Below are positions 41,031 through 53,706 of a stretch of DNA of 64,000 nt, piece after piece. Positions within the stretch are counted from its first letter, which is position 1, and each line of letters begins with the position of its first letter. Source of the stretch: Varroa destructor (Eukaryota; Arthropoda; Arachnida; Mesostigmata; Varroidae); contig NW_019211454.1 in assembly GCF_002443255.2 (NCBI RefSeq), forward strand, positions 32,966,061 to 33,030,060, given 5' to 3'. A program made the translations under genes and the position numbers. The notes under the pieces are model-generated. The model was not told the DNA's origin, did not search any database, and saw nothing but the letters and a program-made list of their open reading frames with translations.

Positions 41031-42607
41031 CAAAGAGTCATACCTTGTTATAAACTCAAGCAAACCACCTAGCTATCACGGAGTTTTTGCCAGAGAAGAA
41101 TATTAACGAGGGAACAAGCGTGCAGAGAAGCCGTTCAATTACATGCGATGTAGCAAAATGATATGCACAGAACGAGCCATTAAACTTTAAGCAGAACTTG
41201 ACGCGAACCTTTCATCGTGGCGGGAATGTCTTCCATCACTCCTCTTTATAATACAGAAAAACCAATTATTTCTAGACTGAAAGGCCAAACTCGTCATAGC
41301 GAAGAGTGCTACATCGTTAACCACACGACTAGCTGAGCTAATATCAGTTACTATACAGTGTTTTCACGCAGGACAAATCCTCATCGAAATCGTAATTTTT
41401 TTTTTTGCCGAAAGTCGACGGTTTACATTATTAGCAGCTTTTATATAGCTTGTAAAAAAATAAGAATAAAATTTCCATCAGGCACACCAGAAAATCCTTA
41501 ATAGAACTGAAGTTTTAAAAAATCTTCAAAAAAACATTTTTAATACACCTGGATTTCTTTATTGAGAAATCGACGGTTGTTTCAGAAAAGTGAACATCAA
41601 CTGCCTATTGCGTTGCTCAGGTAAGTTCCAGCGGTTAACCCTTTTGAGACTTCCTATGTCCTCTTGCACCTTCCGCATGTAATAGTCGTTTTAGGCCCCC
41701 TAAATTTTTAAGATTTTTGGCCTACTGCCACCCTAACGTATAATTCCGCTGCAGTTTTTCGTATGTAGCCTATTTTAGAAGCGCTTTAACGAGCTTAACT
41801 GCGATATCGGTTGGCACGCGATCACTACTGAAACATTATTTTCGAATTAAAGAGGGGCAACTTTGGAACTATCTAGCGAGTAAGCCAGGTCTTTAGTTCA
41901 AAGAGGAATCGCCGCGAATTTTAGTAATTATACTTAATGATTGTAACCGTTAGGGACGTCACTTTTAGTCCAAGCAAAAACCTTATGGACACATCTTCGT
42001 TTATTTAGATAAGATCTTTGAAAGTACTCGTAAGAAAAGGTCCAGATTCTGGCACCTCACTCCGCATATATGTGCTAAAATTAATATATTTTACACACCG
42101 GAGGCGACAATTATAATCCCACATATCATATATTCATGTACGGGTTATCATAAATCATCTTTGAGATAAATACGTTGTACAAACTTCCTGTTTCTGCATG
42201 ATCTTCCAGTTTCATTTAATGCGGATCTTGTGAACATAGATAATGTCAAGGCTAGTATAAATGTAGCGTTTCGGCCCCGATTCTGTAGGGGGTCATCGCC
42301 CTTTGATCGTACTAGATAGGCTTGATTTTCATTTGAACAACACGTTTATAGCTATATGAGATTTAGCCAGAGGCGAAAGAGAGGGGCATCGAGCTCTGGC
42401 CATTGTATAGCTATCTGTCGTCGTAAGTGCACAGGGAGAGCATAGATTATGTCAGTAAAGAGCGAACCACCGTCCACTAGCCCTCACGCCTAGTTACCAT
42501 GTCCGCCCTCGCTGCTAATACGTTCGCTTATTGCAACTGCCTTCTTCCGGCTACGATAATTTTCACATGTCGCGACCGTTACCGCTGCTGCTTTCTGTAC
42601 TATATGG

Positions 42608-42874
42608 TTAGTCCCTTGTCTTTAAATAATATTCATTCTTGTAATTATCGTCGCCAACTGCCCTGACTATAACCTCACTGCTAGACCCCCATTCGCAGGA
42701 GGTGTACAGTGCACTGCTGATCTCTATAGCGTTGTCCACAATCCGGGAATTGGCAACCCGGACTCTGATCGACCAATCCTCGAGATGGTCAACGATACTA
42801 AGCACGCAAGTCGTAATGCACAGCATCACTAGTGGTACGCGTCTGCACAGCTTTACGTTCAGATGAACTCTCAT
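42608..42874 (-). CDS. Possible N-terminal exon or fragment of a type II membrane glycosyltransferase
   Basis: The frame starts at an ATG and runs 88 residues to TAA, with C/G-ending codons unlike the flanks. It begins with a short basic segment (MRVHLNVKLCRR), then a single hydrophobic span (VPLVMLCITTCVLSIV), then DWSIRV and a strand region EISSALY ... EVIVRAVG. A short cytoplasmic tail, signal anchor and Trp-led stem followed by 'S-A-x-Y ... V-x-V-R-x-x-G' resembles how GT92 proteins begin. That link is inference. The gene found at 11-31 kb is on the other strand, so this would be a second locus. No consensus donor lies inside the frame, and no downstream minus-strand GT92 exon was found, so it may be a fragment, pseudogene or unrelated small membrane protein. 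Confidence 0.3.
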   Translation of the reverse strand: MRVHLNVKLCRRVPLVMLCITTCVLSIVDHLEDWSIRVRVANSRIVDNAIEISSALYTSCEWGSSSEVIVRAVGDDNYKNEYYLKTRD

Positions 42875-44643
42875 CTACACTGCAACCATCATCGGTCAAC
42901 AGTGGCTACGTCAGCAGCGATGAAGGCCTCGTTATCATCGCGTTTACCTGGGTGCTGGGAAACTGGGCGCTGCGAATGCCCATTGCCTGCGCTTCGTATG
43001 TCCGGAGGCCACTTCTAATCAAAGACTGATTGTTATTGGCTCCATCGGGAAACCTGGACACCGTTGGGCATGACTAACAGCTAAATAACTACGAATATTA
43101 TGTAATGATGTGCTGTGTGTTTGGCAGGCAGCTGAGCGAGTAGTCGGTTAAGGAAATGTAAGTATATCAAGTGTTTTATATACACCCAGAGCAGACCTAC
43201 CCCACTTGATATTACTACTGAGCTAAATCTAGGACATGCACTGGTGGCAAAATAGATGTTGGCCTGTTCACTATTCTGAGGGACAGGCCGTCTCTAATAT
43301 AATCTGAAGGCTCCGCATCGCCGATCTGCCCGCGTGTCTAGTGCTCGTCTCTGGCCTCACCACGCGCAGTCTGTGCATTCTATCTATAGCATCTGCTTTA
43401 CCTCGAGATTCCTGAAATTTTGCACTAATTATTTAAGAACTTTCAGATCGGACATCCGCCATTGCCGTGGCCGTAGCCCTTGTATGGAACAAGGGTTCGC
43501 CCGTTTGCTAGCGGCTCTGTTCTGCTAGCTGATCGCTAGATGGTAAACCGTCCATACGATAAGCAGCCCCGCTCGTGTATGTATATTTTGCAGCTCAAAG
43601 ACCTGTGCTAATCGGGTCGGCCGGGACAAGGCGGGCTTAATAAAAATTTTATGCAGGCGCCACCAGCGGCATAGTGATAGGTACGCTGTATCCGCCTCGC
43701 TGCCCGATTCACTAATACAACTCATGACTACAAGCATGTAATAGAACGAAGCAATTGTGTTTCACAGTATCTTCGGACTGTATAATTTGGCGCCTCTCAA
43801 AAAGGCTATACTTCGCCAGCCGTAGCCGACTTATTCTGTTACTGATTTAACCGTTCAGCCAAATCATAGGTATGACAGTTTTCGCACTTGTGCTACTATT
43901 ATTGCTGTTTTTTGCAGCGTCTCTAGAAGCTTTTTGGCGAAAGTCGACAGCCGTTGCAAAGAGGGGCTGGTGACATGGCTCTTTCGAGGAGTGCAGGAAG
44001 TAAAGGTAGAATAAGAAACACCAATGGAACGTCGAGCTCCATACCATGCGGTGGTTCATCGTTTCTTCAAGGTAAGCCCACCTCAGTGTAATTTACTCAT
44101 TTCAGATGAGAGCAACTACGTCTTGTTTGTTTTTATACGGGAAGCTAAGCACACATGCAGTTTTAACGCTTTATGGATATTTTTGCTTAAAGCCGTTCCG
44201 GCGCTTTACTCCAGGTAGTACAACGTTTTTGTAACCTTTTCCTTTTGTTTTACGCAGTGGTGGCTCCTCTTTACGCTCTTGGTTAATAATACATTATCCG
44301 TAGATATTACTCTGTATTTATTAGGATCATTTTATTGGTTACTAGAATATATTCAGTTAACTCAATTTGGCTTCTAAAGGAATTTATGCGATTGCCATAC
44401 ATGCAAGTTCACTTATAAAGCATAGCTTTTTAATTCACATTTTTTTACCCATTCCTGACCATAAATTAGACTATGGGCCTTTTGCAAATCTATATGCTCT
44501 CGTTACTTACATGCGTTTGGAACTACTGTGCACACAAAGATTCATAGGACAACGGACAGATTATTTCACAGTTGCTGTATGTATGATCGATTGACCTACT
44601 CCTTGCCCTAACCTCCTTGTACTTGCGGTACGCTTGGCCAAAT

Positions 44644-44682
44644 TGATCAGACACATGGCTTGAGAAGCCATGTGTCTGATCA
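44644..44682. repeat. Perfect 18-bp inverted repeat with 3-base loop
   Basis: The arms are 44644-44661 and 44665-44682 and are exact reverse complements (TGATCAGACACATGGCTT). The GC content is moderate, so this is not an AT-repeat artefact. The tight loop would favour cruciform or RNA hairpin formation. No promoter, poly-T terminator or flanking gene explains it. Confidence 0.95.
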
Positions 44683-46960
44683 GTTCCAATTCTTTCGTTT
44701 TGGTTACCTGAACCACTTAATTCGTGATAACCTTCTATTAAGTTTCATATAGTATATATTCTCAAAAGGTCATAGGGAAGATCAAGAGAGTAAACCTTGT
44801 CCTTTGGCGATATCTACTTCTTTTATAAAACAGTTCAAAGGATGGAAGGCTCGTATTGCTGATACTTTGATACCTGTGCTCGAGGATTATTGATTTAAGT
44901 TACAATTCTGAGCTGCGGTCTTGTTAAAAGTATAACTTGTACGACTTGACACGCGCAAAGACTTTTTCGTTATCTTGCCTAAGTCGTTTTCCGAAGCCAA
45001 AGCCACTTTATTTGAGTATCCTAGCCTTTTGGACGAATTCGCCATAGACTCTAAGAAGTTTCTCTCGTTTCACTGTGATCCACTCCATGAGGCTCGTTGA
45101 GTGCTGCCTAAAGTTCATTCAATAGCAGCCTGTGCTGTATCCTTGCTTGCTACATTACTTCTACTTATCTAACCGCTGCAGCTACCCAGCTTTTCTTAGG
45201 TTTCAGCCCTTAACAAACGAAGTCAGCTTGCAAATCTTAACGTGCTAAGAAAGTTTTGCAGTCCACCGGGAAAGCCCTTCAACTTAACATGCCTAACGCA
45301 TTAAAAATAGTTTAGCAGTGCAGTCAGCTGGGGCCAGGACTCGGACACAACTATTTTGTACACTCTCACGTATCCCGAGCGATTAGCTAAATACACAAAG
45401 AGACACACTCCATTAAGCCTTTTAGACTTTTCAGTCTGAGTCGCAGGGTACAAGTGGCCGTAGCATAAAAAGGCAGAGCAAAAAAAGAATACCGTTATTA
45501 ACAACGGCTACCATTACGACACTTTGTCTGTCGGCCAGTTAACAGCGAACCAGCAGACGACTCCTTTAACGATGCCAAGTGCCTTCCTTTTATATCACCT
45601 GCTTGTCCCTTCTGTAACGTTTTCGCTATTCACTTGGTGCCTCTTGTCCTCGTCTTCTGCGGCGAAGACATTCCTATATACCCCTTGTTGCAAGAGTCGA
45701 TTCCTGCACATTTCCAGACTTCCTGCACAGCCTTAACTGTCGTTTGTTTAACGGAGCGGGAGTAGCACTTGATAATATTATGACTCAGCGACGGGGTAGT
45801 GAGCGCAATTCGTGGGCGAAAAGGATGTGGGAAGCTGAGTGGACTTCATCTGTGCTGTGTTAGCACAGCTCCGTCGCCTTCAGTGTCGTGATCATTCTCA
45901 GATGCAGCTTCATTAAACTTAACTGCCTTTGCCATCTTCCATGTTTTTAAACGTTTTGATAATGGGAAAACAGCGCTGGCAGTTGTGCCTCTTGTAACGC
46001 TACATACAACCTCGCGATGTAAAAGTATCAGAAGGTAAGTATATAGCCTGTCTACTATGGGTGTACTGACCCTGAATTATCTAGAAGCTTTCTCGACACG
46101 TATTATCGCTATTACCCTTCTTATTTTCTTACCCTATTTCTCATTAATCATGTCCGGTTTATTATCGCTCTAGAGGTTATTTTTTTCTCTTCTTTACGTT
46201 TCATCTTTTTGGCACTGTAGGCATTTTAGATCAAGTTGGGGTCGCAAGCAGAGGCCCCCGACTTCGGCTACCGCCTGCTAACCTCAGCTACTATAGTTTC
46301 CTTCCTGTAAATCGAAGTCTGGGATACCTGCACCTAAAGCCTGGTCAGCTAAGTCTCGCCCATCAACCTCCGCATCATTCTTCACAGCCGTTTGCCGAAA
46401 ATAAAGACAAAGCATCTCTTGAGGTGGATGGCCTTTCACGAGGCGGCAGCGACTTCCTCATATGCTTGGTGACAGTGACTGTACATCTCGCACCAACTCG
46501 ATCCGTTACTTACTGCCTATAGCATATGACAGGCAAAGCAGCAATTAAGGCCGCGACCGCCTTTGATTTTGATTGCCATTTACTTCGGTAATAAAACGTA
46601 ATGTGTCATCAAGTTTTAATGTATACCTTGTGTTACCAGGTAAAAGATTGGGCGGAACATTTAGAGAATCTGTTAGTAATAAACGATGTTAATGACTCCG
46701 AAATCGATGTTGGGTAGCTATTAAGTAGGATTCTTGAAGGAGACGTTTGATGGCAAAAAATTATTAATTTCATTCGTTCAAGAATTCATTCATTCGTTAA
46801 AAAAAAGTTCAAACAATTTGGGATTTTAGAACATGTGCTTTAACCTGGCATTGTTGTCTAATAGACACACTGTTAAGGCTTCTACACATTTTTTTAGCTC
46901 TGTAATTGGTCCGCAATCTGGTCCATTAATGATGATAAACCCTACGAATTACATAAGATT

Positions 46961-47032
46961 CTCTCTCTCTCTCCCTCTCTCTCTCTCCCTCTCTCTCTCT
47001 CCCCCCTCTCTCCCTCTCTCTCTCTCTCTCCC
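46961..47032. repeat. (CT)n polypyrimidine tract, about 72 bases
   Basis: Nearly pure CT dinucleotides with C-run interruptions. It gives Ser-Leu-Pro runs in a 95-codon open frame; that frame is a product of the repeat. Confidence 0.97.
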
Positions 47033-48702
47033 TGTGTATATAAATATATATATGCACCGGAAACAACAGGTAAATCAACAGATTTTTTTTGTTATGAGCT
47101 GTCTTTTGGGTTTTATTTAAACAACAACAGATGTTGTAACGACATAGTTTGCATGTGCTAGTACTTCAATTTTTGACGTTCATGATTATCTATATATAGT
47201 CACTGCAGAAATGCGTGTATGAATTTTTGACATAATCCCTCTTTAATCCGCAAATAACTTCTAAAAAGCAACCGTGAATTAACCGATATTCGTAGATGTA
47301 CATTTGGCCATATGTCCCTTAAATACGGTACCTACGGTAAAAATTTCGACGGAATTAGACTTTCGGGTGATAGCAGCCCAAAATTAAAAGGATTCGAAAT
47401 TTTAAAAGGGGGAAAATACGAAAGGTGCAAGAAGGTGTAAACAGTCTAAAAAACTAAACGTTTGATGATCTAGTTAGAACTATTCTTCGTTGCAGAACGG
47501 AACTCTCCACTCTGCATGAAAAATCCAGAGTTAAAAAAGATTTTTTTAGCTATTATAATATGTTTTCGGGCCCTTGTGTTTAAATCCTACTAAAAGTGTT
47601 TTGATTCGCATTATGCATACACCCCTCGAATCTTTTGGAAGTCGCCTTGAGACTTACGATGACGTAGACCGCTTATTTCGAACAAAATAGAAAGTTTTTA
47701 ATTCATGTGGAGGTATCCCTAAAGCGAAGATGTTGGATTTTAGCTGATCTTTTGTCAAATTTCGAAAACCACGCATTATGTCGCGCTACAATAGGTTTAT
47801 TTCTTCGTTTGGCTTTTTCCTTGTTCCAGAATGGCCGTTAGACTCACTTCCGCTACGACAAACAGCCCGCTAAAATTCATGCTTATTTGAATGCCCCATT
47901 CTGTGTATATGTGGATATATATGATGATAGATCCATATACAACGCTAATCGATCACCAGTATATCGGTTAATATTTCTATATATAGCTTATTCTTCGCCG
48001 CAATCTCGCTATGCGTGTTTTTAAGGATCTAACTCGTTCTATAGTTTCATATCCTTTCATTCGATATGGATCGGCCTTTTTATGACCCGTAGTCCATAGA
48101 GTACGCACCAAAATTACTAGTCATGTAGCGTGCGTGTCCGGCGCAGGGCATTGCAGTCCGGTGGGTGTTATTAGGTTAGAAAATGCCGGAATGCTAAACA
48201 GCAGATAACGCTTTTGCCTGGCGCCGAAAATATTCAATGTTGTTTCATAAAGTTGCTGGCGTGTCGCCATTTACCATTAGGATGACGAGTTTTTGTCGTA
48301 CCGAGCCATAAGCGCGACCGCCGTTTTGCCTACAGCCTCTACAATGTTAAATAAAGGCTCTCAAGATAACTCGGTTAGGTGGGTGGTGTATATTTGCCCC
48401 TAAGGTATACTCGATTTCCTTTTTCCAAATGCTCCTCCTTACCCAGCGGAGGATTTGCAAATAAAGAGTTATATAAATTCGTAGCAATATATGGATCAAC
48501 ATTTTTTGTTAGTCACACGATATCAAACGTAACTTTCAAACGTTTGGCTATGAATATTTGTTTCTAGTAGAAACTTGATAAACGAAACAAATTAAATATT
48601 TAGATGTTCGGCTTCCGCTGAGCCAAAATTTGGATACGTGGCATTCTAATAAAAACCTACCTGGTCATTAAAAATATAATGCAATAACTAAAATCGGCAA
48701 CT

Positions 48703-48726
48703 AAAAAAAAAAAAAAAAAAAAAAAA
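48703..48726. repeat. Poly-A tract
   Basis: About 24 consecutive A. It could be the tail of an old retroposed sequence, but no such element was recognised on either side. Confidence 0.93.
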
Positions 48727-50982
48727 TTAAAATCCTATAGTGTAACCAGTTAGGTTATGGTCGTTGTTATTATTGAATCAGGTATTGAGCTTGAGTACCT
48801 TCGAATCCAGACGAGTCTTCATCGTTCACTAAACAAAACAGTAAATTCGTCACGATACGAAACCAGTGTGAACCCATCCTCTGAGTAATAATTTTTTTCC
48901 CAATAATTACTAACTAGTTGTGAATGGCTTCAAAAACTATTTGTGTACCCTTTGAGCTGTTGAGATGTGTAAGTTTAACCAATGCGTGTCGGCCCGGTGA
49001 TGGCTAAGGCGGCATGCGAAATTAGTATGATAATCCAGTTTTTACGTTTTAGAACGAAACTTGTTTTTTTTTTTTATTACAAAATAGAAAACTACCTTTA
49101 CAAAATGGGTAGAATACGACGGCGCAGGAAAGAAACTTGCGGGGTCGTCAGAAAGAGGTTGTCAAACCTCAAGTGGTTTTTAGCTAAGAAAAAGAAAACG
49201 CGAATCAAATACGAGTTGGTCCAGTTGATAGAAAACAGGCAAATGGGTAGATGATAGACAATTGAAAGAGCTCATCTTCTTTGTCTCCATGCAGCGTCTT
49301 GCAAACGGTCAACGAATAGGTTCAACCACCTGACGTCTGTTCTCTTCGTGACGAAACTCTTTACGTTTCTCACAAAATGCGAAACACGATGGTACAATTT
49401 GTCAAAGCGTCCGCCTATAAACTCACTCGTGGACGACCAACGTTTTTATGAAAAATCGCTTGGTGACTTGTGTTAGACATCTGTGCACGATGAGGGAATC
49501 CTTAGTCGTTCATTTGAATCCGTCTTTGAATGCATTGTACGGATCGCGTATTAAAATTCTGTTCTTCGAATAAAACAAGAAAAACTACACAGTGTTTTTT
49601 TTTGCGTGTAGTGCTGCCTCAAGTGTCATACGTTGCTTAAATTTTTAAAATTCGGTTCGATGCCGATCAGGCTTCGTCTAAAATCTGAATTTCCTTCACC
49701 ACCAATCATCAAACGTTCAAACCTAACGAGCCATAGTGTGTACAAGTTCTCATCAGAATAATCTGCGGTTCAAGCGGAAATAAGTGTGCGGAAAAAGTTG
49801 AATGCATGTTGAGTGCCGAAACGCTGTATGTTTCGACATATACATGGGTACTTGATATTTGCGAAAAATGATCACCTATTACAACTGGTACCGTAGTCTA
49901 AATATTATATCTATTTAAAACTACAGCTCGTATGCTATCGTAGATTTGACGTAACAGAATACAAACCAAATCAGCTAAGTTACAAAACGTGTCAAAGCGA
50001 TGCTTTCGAACATACAAGTTTATATTAGGTGGTCTATTTTGCTTCTATTCGATTATGGGGTTTCAAATCCCGACGTTTGATTGAGCGTGTAGTAATTGGC
50101 CTTTGACTGTTCTTCACTTTCAGAGGATACTAATATTTCAAATTATAAAGTTATTATTGTTATAAAATTAAACCTTTTATTTATGCGCAGGTTTGTTGAA
50201 AATAGTTCGCTCTCAAGGTTCATACAAAGGTCGAGCTCATACAAAAATTCAGTGTTGAAAAGAAGCAAAAACTTACCAACCAATAAAATCAAGTAAATAA
50301 TACACTTTTATTAGCTCCACTGATTCCAATCGACAGCGATCCCTTATGTACGTAAGCAATCGATCTGCCGTGAGTATGAGTTGGGCTAAAAGGCTGAGAG
50401 CTTTATTCTACAAAGGAGAACTGAGCAAGCATCACCGACATTGTGGACGCAGATGTTCACGCTGTTGTTTCGACATTTTTGCTTTATGACCTCTATCTAG
50501 AGTGAAACATTCAATTGACGATAGCGAAAAACGCATTATCATCTTTACCTTAAATTTACCTAACGGAAGCCCGTTTCACTGGTTTGGGGCGAAGGACAGG
50601 GCGAAGGCGCAAAAAAGTTCGAATGAGTGTTACAGCAATATCGAAGTCCAAGCAGATCCGCACCAAAAACCAGTCTTCGTGTATCAGTATGAGACGACAT
50701 GTTGTTGTTAGATCGTTGTGCGTTGTTATTATATTGTTGTGCATCGTTAATGTGAACAGCTGATTCACTGAGAAGGCTGATTACGTAGAACTACGATGTC
50801 GTGGTCGGATATAAAGGTTACCTATATTTTGGAATAACTTTCCTGACTTTGGAGTTATCTCGGCGACACTTAAAAGGTCCGCGTTAAGGAAAAGGAAAAA
50901 TTTACCCCCTACTGGCACCTGTCACACCAATTAGACGCCCAGTTTCTTTTAGGGGTGATGAGGGCTTTCTCTGTAAGAGTGA

Positions 50983-51009
50983 CCCCCCCCACCCCCCCAC
51001 CCCCCCCCC
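50983..51009. repeat. Poly-C tract with A interruptions
   Basis: Three C runs separated by single A bases. It is the only long G/C homopolymer noticed in the window; the opposite strand has three G-runs, one short of the four needed for a G-quadruplex unless the longest is split. Confidence 0.95.
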
Positions 51010-51946
51010 AGCACGAATACCCACATGAAGGTAGTTCTGCCGTCGGAACGTAATCGTTTATGATGTTCAAACTATTGAGACAAAGCTTTGCGACGAGCCG
51101 ATAATCAAATTGTTTGGGAACTCGGAAAGTTTTAGGTGCATATCAAACTTGCCGTTCTTTCTTGCAAACTACCAGCTTCAACGTTGTGGGATTTTTATAT
51201 ATATATTTAAGTATGTAGATTAATCTTGGTGTACCTAAAAACTCCATGAACTGGACTGATTCGTAGTTTTCCAACCGATGGCTTCATTAAAGAGACGGTT
51301 TTCACACATACAGCAAAGTAGGGATAATTAATTGAAGGTCTATAATTACTATCCAAGCAATATTCACGGAGTGGCATGGAACTCTAATATGAGGAACTTT
51401 TCCAAATAGAAGTATGTTTACCTGTAATTTCTCCGTCCTCTTTACTCTGCAAAGTTGTACGTTAAATTTCTAACCAGCTATTCTCCGCAAATTGGTAACT
51501 GTAAAAGAAAGGCGATTGAATAGTCCTGACTGTATCTTGTGGACGATTTTTCTATGGGGGTTAGACCCAGTCGCTAATCTGTTTTATTTTAATACAATTT
51601 CCTGTATGTGTCCCTTTGAGAGTTGAGTCGACACATCTGAAATATAATAATAGTCGCCAAAGCATGACGATTGTGTCCTCTAGCACAGTTCGCCTATATT
51701 CATGTTATCATTATATCCTAATGTTAATGATGTATATAGAGAGCACAGTAAAGAGTGCAGAGCCGTCAAGTGCTAAGCTTGAAAAGTCACTGAAAATTCA
51801 CTGCCTTATATAAAATTTGTACGCTTGAGACCTTTTCGAACTCTTCTAGTCTGTCACTCTAAGCAGATCCTGCTGGCATCAAGTCCTCCATTATTACATT
51901 TAGCATGGTATATAGTGACAAGCATTATGTTTCGTACATATCATTC

Positions 51947-51970
51947 CTCTCTCTCTCTCTCTCTCTCTCT
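51947..51970. repeat. (CT)n microsatellite
   Basis: About 24 bases of CT dinucleotides. Confidence 0.95.
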
Positions 51971-53580
51971 ACCCACACAGTTATCATTCTTTACGAGAAT
52001 ACCAAAACACATGGCATCATTGTAAAGGTTGCCCTGCGAGAGCTTGAGGGGAAGTTCTTTTTTTGCATCTTGATATTCTTCAAGTCCCGCGCCTATGTGC
52101 TACCTCTTTTTCCGATCACTGGAAAACTCAACGAGGATTTGTACCTTTGACACTGAAGAACGTCTGAAAATCTACCCAGACAAGTTTTTCAGATCTGAAA
52201 ATTGCTGCGTAGAAGGTTGAAAGTGAGGCTCGTGGATAATGGCCGTGAATACATCATCAATTATTTTTTTTAAATTAAAATTTCGGTGAAAAAGCGATTG
52301 TTTTGCTGGATTAAAGAAGAGCGCTTATTTATGTTCCAGCTTAATATTATAATTTCAATAGCGTAGTTGCGTATTTTAGCGTGCATCGGAAGCTAAATCT
52401 TTATTAGTCCGATTACGCTGTGTTAGATCTAGAACGGAGTTCTCGAATTTATAGCATCTAAGAACCTAGAAAAGAGCATTAAAAGGTCGAATATATGCTT
52501 TTATTTGAAGCCTTTATTTAAAATTATCAACTTATTAGCCCAAACTTCGACCGTTTTATTACCCGCACTTTAAGAGCCATTTCGCTCATAGGTTCGGTTC
52601 TTGCGCTAGCGTTGCTCTACATGTTCTGAGACAGATTTAGTGTCGATAAAAGGTTAGCTTCCTATACACAATTGAACGCTACTTAGATAAAGGAATATAT
52701 TAATTTAACTCTATCTAACTGTTCAGTGAGTGCGCTGCAGCTTCTAAAAACTGATTTGCTAGATTCTTGTGAAGAAAATTCTTCTCTGATGATGGTCTGT
52801 CATTCAGATATTTTTAAACGCTTCAGAACAAAAATATCTAGGCATTGTTGAAGGAAAATTCCGCAAAACTCGTTAAATTTGCTGATCTGCTAGTACATTC
52901 GAGCAGCAGTTTCGTCATTCACTATGGATAAAATATGGGAAAAGTTCCATCATCTATTTAAAACGATACATTTTGTTGGTAGGAAAACATTTCTGGACAG
53001 ATAGGCAGGACAAAAAAATGGGTCCCCGACTGTTTTTACTACTGTTATTTACTACGAATGGAATATATCGAACAGTAAGTTGAAGAACACACCAAACAAA
53101 AGCTGCCAGGACTTAGATGATTATTTTATAATAGGTCATGACCTTTTCCATGTCCTATACATACATACATCCGAGCATCATCAAACAAGCAAAAAAAACC
53201 TGTTTGGGTTCAGAATTTAGATGTTTTACAGATGTACGGGTGTCATTGTGGTCTCAATAATTCAATTGATAGCTGATAGCGTAGGTCGGTGCGGAACGGA
53301 CGGGCTAATTGAAACGGGATAGATGCGAAGGGGTAACCAATAGCTGGGTACACAATTATGAGATAACTGTCTTCTCAAGACGCTGTAATAAATTGACTCG
53401 ATCAAGGAAAAATAACTACTATAATCGGCTAGCTTCGGATGCGTGATAATGCAGTTACGCTATAGAATTTAAGGGAAATTGCAAAACAATCACTAAAAAA
53501 CTATATCCGGAACTTTATAGTATTATACATATAAGATTCCGGATAACGCTTATTATATTCGTCCATATGAGAAGCAACGG

Positions 53581-53613
<33 letters not shown>

Positions 53614-53620
53614 AAGAGAG
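53581..53620. repeat. (AT)n then (GA)n compound microsatellite
   Basis: About 25 bases of AT followed by a short GA-rich run. Confidence 0.95.
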
Positions 53621-53706
53621 ACTTTGTTTGCTTTATATGTAAAGAGACTATGGTCATTATAAGCTGTTATCTCTAAACTGTTGTCTGACCGTCGACCTAT
53701 TTTCAG

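Larger units (their letters stand above)
38136..42607. other. Intergenic DNA with a large AT microsatellite
   Basis: Holds a short heptamer repeat at 40261-40286 and an (AT)n tract at 40979-41028. A minus-strand frame at 39749-40087 has a good internal GTAAGA donor but no domain. No gene is supported. Confidence 0.55.
42875..53706. other. AT-rich intergenic DNA rich in simple repeats, no gene seen
   Basis: Contains a perfect hairpin at 44.64-44.68 kb, a (CT)n tract near 47.0 kb, poly-A near 48.7 kb, poly-C near 51.0 kb, and further (CT)n and (AT)n/(GA)n tracts. Open frames here are short and without domains. Confidence 0.6.

Noticed and set aside
41386..41403. DFDE-like string on the minus strand, considered as a second GT92 catalytic exon
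   Set aside because: The residues on both sides do not match the family; a poly-T/poly-A run lies immediately upstream and a stop follows after 15 residues.
46833..47120. 95-codon frame with Ser-Leu-Pro repeats
   Set aside because: It is made by the (CT)n tract and has no other coding feature.
48703..48726. Poly-A considered as the tail of a processed pseudogene or retroposon
   Set aside because: No coding or element-like sequence precedes it on either strand, and no target-site duplication was seen.
49640..49690. TTCGATG loop with short pairing stem, considered as a tRNA T-arm
   Set aside because: The loop lacks the required final pyrimidine, and no acceptor, D or anticodon arm could be placed around it.
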